A stretch of DNA of 64,000 nt from Gymnothorax reevesii (Eukaryota > Chordata > Actinopteri > Anguilliformes > Muraenidae), in assembly GCA_029721435.1 (NCBI GenBank), contig CM056583.1, positions 85,885,620 to 85,949,619 on the forward strand. Direction: 5' to 3'. The notes below the pieces were generated by a model. It saw only the letters and a list, made by a program, of their open reading frames with translations. It was not told the origin of the DNA and ran no database searches. Position 1 is the stretch's first letter, and each line of letters starts with the position of its first letter. Below, in pieces: positions 57,448 to 64,000 of this stretch. The position numbers and the translations under genes are program-made.

Positions 57448-57975
57448 CACTGCCCGGCCAAAAAAAAGTCACCGTTTGGAAATTAATTAACAAATTCTAT
57501 AATTGGTTCATTATTGCAGTTATTAATATGTTTCAGCTGGCAATAATCATTTTAACCGTGACTGATGAAGTGCATCGCTGCTCATTTCTTAATAAATATT
57601 TATCAGAAGACACATCCCCTGATGGTGGAAAAGATGTTACAGTATTTCAGAATGAGCAAATTACTGGCCTGTATTTAGGAAAGAAAACTATGAAAGACAA
57701 AAACAAGTATGAGGAGTCATTTTCACAAACAAATTTGCCACAAACACATTAAAAGTTATAGGGATGTGCTCAAGAGAGACCACCGAGTGGTTCAACCATT
57801 ATGTCGAGAAGACAAGATCTCGGCCAAAAATTATGGCATCTCTGATCGAAAATAAATGTTCTGGCATTGCACATAGTTGTCAAAACAATGACAAGGCAAA
57901 TGTGCACTGCAATCAAAGCCACAGGGGTTCCAACTAAATATTTGAGTGTGCGACTTTTTTTTTGGCCAGGCAGTG
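57448..57975. mobile_element. Tc1/mariner-type non-autonomous element with TA target sites
   Basis: Ends CACTGCCCGGCCAAAAAAAA and its inverse TTTTTTTTTGGCCAGGCAGTG, next to TA on both sides (57446-57447 and 57976-57977). 528 bp. A weak trace of a helix-turn-helix region is seen near 57660-57700 (QITGLYLGKKTMKD), so it may be an internally deleted relative of an autonomous copy. Confidence 0.88.
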
Positions 57976-58206
57976 TATTTATGTTGACCGAAGATACTTC
58001 ATTAAGTGGTTATTATTTTGCAATAAAAGGAGTATTTGATAAATTTTTGTTTGACTAGTTTATTAGTGAACCTCTCTGTCACATGCCATGCTACACCTCC
58101 CACCACCACAAGTAAAATTTTCAACCTGTGGGAAACACTGGATATATACAACTCAAAATGGTGCACATTTTACCCCAACTGGACCTCAGTAAGAACTAGG
58201 CTAATG

Positions 58207-58876
58207 CCGTCTGAGGCGACGGCTGGGGGTATATCCCCGAACGCCCCCAATCCTCCAATCTCCAATCCTTAGATAGACCTTGAATAGACTTTCATTTGAA
58301 GTTAAATTCTGGTCAATTGGACAAATGATTCTGAAGATATGGCCAAAATTTTAATTTTCCATCACAAAGTGCCACCTGGTAGCAAAATATTGAACCATAC
58401 AGGTATGATGTCATCATGTGACACGTTGTGAGTTCATGACCTTGCAGTTGCACATAGTTTCATGTCAGTTGGACAAATTATTCCAAAGATATGGCAAAAA
58501 TGGTGAATTCTATGTGACAAAGCTCCACCTTCTGTCAATATATTGAACCAAACAGGTATAATGTCATTGTGGGTAACATCCTCAGGTCATGACCTTTCAT
58601 TTGCACTTGATCTGAGGTCAATCAGACAAATATTTCCAGAGATATGATTTAAAAATTTATTTTTCAGTTTTTGGCCCCTGGTGGCCAATCTAGAGATTGT
58701 AAATTGTCCAAAATCGAATCAGTTCTTCCTCTATATGATACTTACTTATATGCAAAACATGAAATTTCTAATTGAAATATTTCTGAAGTTATCGCGTTAA
58801 CACGTAGGGCGGCGCGGTGGCGGCGGTTGGACCAAAAACATAATATCCCCGAAACGCCATTCGGCGTTCGGGGATG
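58207..58876 (-). mobile_element. non-coding element with CCCCGAACGCC ends and internal repeats
   Basis: On minus, the head is a strong stem-loop (ATCCCCGAACGCC pairing with GGCGTTTCGGGGAT, 58843-58876) and the far end repeats one arm (GGCGTTCGGGGATATA, about 58230-58246). The body has about three copies of a 150-170-bp unit with TTGGACAAATTATTCCAAAG-like, ATATTGAACCA-ACAGGTAT and GTCATGACCTT words. No coding sequence. Confidence 0.75.
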
Positions 58877-59917
58877 TAATAGGGCAAATTATCAAGTGGA
58901 AAAAAATGATATCAAGAACAGCACAGGCTGTGATTATGTCAGGCACTACAGCATCATGACCCCAAACATAAGTGACTCACACATGCATAACTATAAGCCC
59001 ATAAGACTCAGCATTTCCCCAAACTAGGATGTCCTTGGACTGAGGGAGAAACTCAAGCAGACTCAGGGAAAACATACAGTCTCCAAACCTGGGACCCACT
59101 GATGATGTGGCGCCAGTTCGTCTTTCATTCTGACATGTATTTGCTGTAACCAGTGCTAAAAGCTGCACTTACCAGCTTGTTGTATCTGCGTCTGATGTAT
59201 ATCTGTGATTCAGAGACTGCGGAGCAGCATCAGCCCATGAGCTGAGTATCTCTGCTGGCACAATCTGATATCGCCGCCTCTGTGTTGGTCTGGGATCATC
59301 AAAGCAACGGTCGTTCAGGAGTAACGCTGTAGTGGACCATTGAATGGCAGCTCTGCACTTTCAAATGTTGTGCGTTTTAGTCGTCTAAAGTTTTCCAAGC
59401 AAACCTTGCATGCTGCTGAGCAGATATTCACGTTATCAAGAAAACTTTGCCTTGAAAATTTTATATAATTTTCACATCATTTCACTCTTAAGTTTCTAAT
59501 CTTTAGGGACTTTGCTGGTTTCAACTGATAGCACCATTATATGGCCTTTGTGGTTTAATAATGTTATTATAGCAGCGCTGCTATTCATTGGTGGACAACA
59601 ATGTATCTCTTGATTGAACGTGTTTGTTTGTCTTCGAAGAACACTAACGAGGTGATGGCAGATTGTGCATCTTTGCTGACAGAGAGACAGCAAAAATCCC
59701 AGTGTCAATTCAAGTCCAGTAGAGTATAAATGAGACCAACCCATCCATCTTGGACTCAAATGAACTCTATTGGAGTTGAATGAACACTGGGGTTTTTATT
59801 GTGGCAATGTTTGGGAATTAAAGGGAGGAATTCTTGTGTTCATGACACATTTATTATTATTATTTTTAGCTCAACACCACAGCATACACGATCTGAAAAT
59901 AATAAATGTGATTTGCG

Positions 59918-59943
59918 GAGGGAGAGAGAGAGAGAGAGAGAGA
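59918..59943. repeat. (GA)n microsatellite
   Basis: About 12 GA units. Confidence 0.93.
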
Positions 59944-61673
59944 AAAAGTCAGCTTTAAATAGTGGATCTGGAGGGGTTTATTGTGTATCCATATTGTATG
60001 AATCTGGAAATATTTGCAACCGTTTTCATACAGTCACTGACTGATTCTCACAGGCCTCATTAGGAGTTAATGATTGTGAAGAGTTCTGCAATTATCACAA
60101 AAATGATTAAAATCTCTATTTTTCTTTCTCAGATGAAACAAATTCTAAAAATAAGTACATTGCAATGGTAAAAGTGTAAACATTTTAATCTCTAACTTCT
60201 TACTTTATTTCTTGGACAGAATACAGGGACAGCCTATCCCTGTTTCATGTATGTCACTGCAATTTGATTTCACGGAAGGTCTGTCACAGAGTCACTTTAC
60301 TATATAACAGAAGGTTTCACCTCGCTTAAACCTACCACAAAATGGAAAATGGCATTAAAAATAAAAAAAAAATAACTCTAAGTGAGGATAACTCCACAGT
60401 TAGAATAAAACTCCGGGGAGCCCATCATATGCTGGTTGGTAAACTTTGACTGCTAGTGATTTGATGCTATAGAATCTGATAGAATGTCTGTTTAGTTGCA
60501 CCGAACAGCTTCTGGTGGTGGTGATGCTTAAGCATCAAAATGTTTGCTTGTAATCCAGAACAGTTATGTTTTACAGCACTAAAGCAGCTGACAGGTTATG
60601 CATTAGGGGAAAGAATATTTGGTACAAGGCTGGGGATCAAATTCTTCCTCAGAGTAGGCAAATCTCTAACTCAAAACAGTGACATTGTTAAAATGCAAAA
60701 AGCTAGGACAAGGCAGGTAGTTATAAGTACAAAATAAGGGGCAACCCAAAAGGCAAACATCAACTCTGCAAACCATCTCCTTCTTCTATGGGTCAATGGT
60801 AAGTTAGCTGCATACAGAAGCATCAGACTCATGATGGGAATTAACAAAGCATATAAACCCTTTTTAATCAGGGGAGGAGAGTGAATGATATGAAGATAAT
60901 TATTTATTACAGATAAAACAGATTAACAGGTGATATATTATGATTAAGTCTTAACAGAAAGCGTTTGGCACGGGAATTTACAGGGAGATTTTGTAAGAGA
61001 GGAGCATCTGCCCTGAGCAGCATGGAGTCCAGACACTGGTGTTGATGGCGGCTGATGACTCTGCTGACTGACAGGCAGATGAGGTTGAAATAATAAAGCT
61101 GATAAAATCTGAAAAGACTGGGCAGAGATGTGAGATGGAGGGAGTGCATATCAGCAGTGTGAATGTACTGAAGGCAGAGAGAGAATCTTACACTAATGAT
61201 GGAGGTGTGTCGCTGTGCTATTGGATAAATGTGATCAGCTGATGGAACAGCAGACAATGGCAGCTAGAGATGATGAGTGAGCGTGCAGGACAGGAGCAAA
61301 GGGCAGATGGAATGAGAAATAAACTTTCGTCAGAAGCATGAGAAAGAAGAGCCTTCTGGAGTGAACTTTCAAGAGAGCTTTTATTAAAGAAACCTTATGA
61401 ACAAAAATGACACAGTTTTCTATTATTAATGTAAAATTCTAAATTTAAATTTTGTATTTGGTTATTAGGCCGGACGAATTTTATTTTGGTGCCCCCTTTT
61501 TCTGTGGTGTCCCAATGTGTGTATGACACACCCCCTCTTTGTACCCCAGTGCTTGGCTCAGTTGTGTGTCGAATCAAAGAACTTTTGCACATTGCTCAAA
61601 AGAGATTCCTTTACTTATTTTTTCTTTGCTGTAAAATGCAAACATGAAAAGACATCAAAAACACTTTTACTTC

Positions 61674-61737
61674 ACACACACAGTCACACAGAAGCACAGA
61701 CTCAAACACACAGCCAGACACACACACACACACACCC
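61674..61737. repeat. CA-rich microsatellite
   Basis: Interrupted CA repeat ending in about nine uninterrupted CA units. Confidence 0.9.
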
Positions 61738-62079
61738 ACTGGAGTAAGAAATGAACAGAGAACTGGGCAGAACTTGCAGTAATGAATGAAGAAACACATG
61801 TTCAGCACATCAAAGTCAGAGGAAATAATGACTGATGATGAGATGATCGCAGGAACATTAAAGGGTTTGATAAATGTCCTGAAATGGCCGTGAGGTAAAT
61901 GTAGACTCAGGGTAGAAAAACATGCAGCTTGTGTATAAAGATACTGAATTTACATTTGTTTCAGCAAATTTGCCCTTTGATTGTTGTACAGATGGTTTCC
62001 ACACAACTTCCCTCCATAATCTAACCTGCTCAGTCCTGCTCTGGGTTCTGAGTTTAGGGTCGCAGGGGCACATATAGCA

Positions 62080-62325
62080 CATATGGTTGATTTGTTGTGA
62101 ATTTTCAAAATTTTGAACTTTAGAGGCTTGCTGTAGCGCCACCATCAGGACTGTTGGCCTGTTTTTGCAGCAGAGGCAGTCTGGCAAGGGACTGGACCTT
62201 TGCGCAAAGTTTGGTGATTTTTCGCGCAGGGGGAAGTAGGATTTCCTTGGAAGAAGAAAAAAGAAGAACATGCAGGATAATAATAGGGTCCAGGCAGCTT
62301 AGGCTACCCAGCCCCTAGTGAATCT
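62080..62325. repeat. teleost dispersed repeat with GTAGCGCCACCATCAGG body
   Basis: CTGTAGCGCCACCATCAGGA, GCGCAAAGTTTGGTGATTTT, an AAGAAGAAAAAAGAAGAAC run and an ATAGGGTCCAGGCAGCTTAG end match a repeat type that is very common in fish, here with a decayed end hairpin. Confidence 0.6.
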
Positions 62326-62553
62326 TGACTCGCTGTATTTGTTGCCTTTTGGCAAAACTCATAAAGTGGTGTAATTGCCCTTGGATGCAGAAATATATGG
62401 AAACTGGTTTGTTTAACTTGAACTTCTGCAATGTTCAACACTCATAATGATGTTAATATAGAGCTTCTGCCATCAGGAGAAATATAAAACATAAAATATA
62501 AAAATTAATGTGGATTTATGCTATTTCAAAACGTAAATATAATCATTGATATA

Positions 62554-62698
62554 TGTCACCCTCCAGCACCAAACAAGTCACATGGGTCAATTTTTCAAAT
62601 ATGAGTTTGTGAGCTCATTTGAAAGGGCATTAAATATGAGCCCAAAAACTCATTTGAAAAATTTACTTATGTGACTGGTTTGGTGCCTGAAGGTCACA
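62554..62698. mobile_element. 145-bp palindromic MITE flanked by TATA
   Basis: Ends TGTCACCCTCCAGCACCAAA and its inverse TTTGGTGCCTGAAGGTCACA, next to TATA on both sides (62550-62553 and 62699-62702). The arms share AGTCACAT(A/G)(A/G)GT-AATTTTTCAAAT. Resembles the fish family whose ends read TGTGACCCTGGACCACAAAA. Confidence 0.85.
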
Positions 62699-62702
62699 TA
62701 TA

Positions 62703-64000
62703 AGAATGATGACATTGTGCTCTAATTGCTGTTATATAGAAATCTTAGCAAAAGAAGCATATTTCAAAAAGACTGTATGACTGTATTTTGAGAGGGTTTT
62801 TTAATATTACCTAAAATTTTGCTTAATATCAGTGTTCCACCGTCCTCTGCTCTCAGAGGAGAGCACATTTGCTTGGGTGTGTTACCGAAGTGTGTGCACA
62901 TGTAAGGCAGACCCTCAGAAGACAGAGTGGCTCATGGGCAGGTGGAGTATTCAGTTTTCACCTTCGGTTTGATGGTTTGCCCTCCCATTGGTGATGGAGC
63001 AGCTCTCATTGAACACCATGAAAATGGCGAATGGAACACATGCACATAAACACACTGCATGTGATACATTGGCAGCTCGTCTTGGCGGTCCGTCCATCCT
63101 TCTTGTCGCTTGAGAACATGCAGGGATTACTTTGCTGAGTTGGGAGGTTGTGTTTTGCCCTGAGTTTGGACCCCAGTGTGATTCATGTCTGTGCTGCATC
63201 TGGGTCTCTCGGTCTACGGTGGGTGAGCATATAATCCGCAACATCCTTCTCTAGCACTACTGCTCATGCAGGGGATGATGCATGGCGTAATCCATCTTGC
63301 TAACCTGTCTAGGCTGCATTAGCAAACTCGTTTAAAGCCCTTCTTTTCGGCATGACTAATTTCCTGAATGGTACTGAAGTCGGCGGGGCTTTGTAGACAG
63401 TAGAGAGCTGCGTATAAATGTGTTTGAAGAGGAAGCTCTGTGTTCCCATGTGGTTTGAGCTTCTGTATTCGGGTCACAGTAATCCAGCTTTGTTTGTTTT
63501 CATCTTCCCGGCGGGGTTGTTGTCGCCAAACTCTGACTCGAAAAGCCCGCTTTATATAGTGGGATCTGCATGCAGCTGAATTAATATGAAAATATCCATG
63601 CTAAAGACCCTATGCGTGTGGGCCAAAGAGTCATTAAAGTGGCACTGAAGCGGAAATTTGAATTTGCTGCATGTTTGCCTGGCAGATTTGAAACACACAC
63701 GCTGCGAGAGCTTTGTTATGCTTTTATTAATAGAAAATGCGTTTATTTTAAATGAATATTGACCCTCTTAAACAATTCAAGACGGGGGATTGCAACTTTG
63801 GCGGCACAGATCATGTGATACCAGAAGGTGTATAGGAAATAACTTTTTCAGAAGAAAGTGAACTGTACTGAGGTGTCTTAGTGTTCATGTATGCTACAAG
63901 CTGGGATGTTTATACTGCAGACAATAGGCCAAACATCTGCCTTTAGTTTTATAATCCTATTATTGAAGCTTTCCTGGTTAATAAAGTTGTGGATTATGCG
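62703..64000. other. no gene recognised
   Basis: Slightly more GC-rich around 63060-63560, with no recognisable exon, promoter or mobile element. Confidence 0.4.

Larger units (their letters stand above)
58880..62079. other. no gene recognised; GA and CA microsatellites inside
   Basis: Contains a GA run (59918-59943) and a CA-rich run (61674-61737). Longer open frames, such as 60907-61257 on minus, show no recognisable motif. Confidence 0.4.

Overview
The window looks like genomic DNA of a ray-finned fish, probably a teleost. This is inferred from repeat content, not from a recognised host gene. It holds Tc1-type transposons, PIF/Harbinger, hAT-type and piggyBac-type miniature elements, long foldback (palindromic) elements, an L1-type LINE, Ty3/Gypsy remnants, LINE tails of teleost type and many simple repeats. 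No intact host protein gene, rRNA or tRNA gene was recognised. The longest open frames outside transposons have no family resemblance I can see and look like chance. The best sign of a host gene is a CpG-rich, TATA-like promoter with a candidate untranslated first exon and splice donor at about 32.2-32.43 kb, with a CTCF-like motif just upstream. The rest reads as intergenic or intronic sequence.

Layout. 0.6-2.1 kb: a nearly complete Tc1-type transposon with about 165-bp inverted repeats and only three visible lesions in its transposase. 2.9-3.5 kb: LTR-like segment with a 49-bp tandem duplication. 6.2 kb: a 205-bp hAT-type hairpin element with an 8-bp target duplication. 6.9-9.3 kb: two minus-strand Tc1 remnants. 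9.4-13.4 kb: a 46-bp minisatellite with an inverted section, split by a 2.6-kb PIF/Harbinger element whose Myb-like and DDE genes converge on a deletion junction. 17.4-18.0 kb and 19.1-20.1 kb: two TTAA-flanked piggyBac-type elements, the second carrying a 28-bp minisatellite. 20.6-24.1 kb: a nested cluster in which a minus-strand L1-type LINE is split by a short LTR retroelement (TSD TACAT), itself carrying a palindromic MITE and another 28-bp minisatellite. 25.9-27.6 kb: a purine-rich 16-bp repeat followed by a decayed Ty3/Gypsy pol and 3' LTR. 33.1-34.2 kb: a Harbinger-type element split by a palindromic MITE. 34.9-35.4 kb: another hairpin element with a LINE tail inside. 41.2-42.65 kb: a plus-strand Tc1 with lost catalytic residues. 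47.7-48.8 kb: a hAT-type MITE and a 676-bp foldback. 51.2-53.0 kb: a SINE-like element and a solo LTR with a perfect 5-bp TSD. 55.6-56.7 kb: a 145-bp satellite with YY1-like motifs. 57.4-58.9 kb and 62.1-62.7 kb: further small DNA elements.

How parts relate. Nothing here forms an operon or pathway. The content is layered transposon history, and several insertions can be ordered because one element interrupts another or a tandem array. A recurring pattern is a set of non-coding repeats with a stem-loop at one end, a GTCCGTCC- or GTTTGTTTG-like run, an internally repeated body, and a far end that repeats one arm of the stem (10.34, 19.60, 20.63, 27.64, 57.06 and 58.2 kb). All calls come from reading the sequence. 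Family names rest on motif memory, not on a database search.
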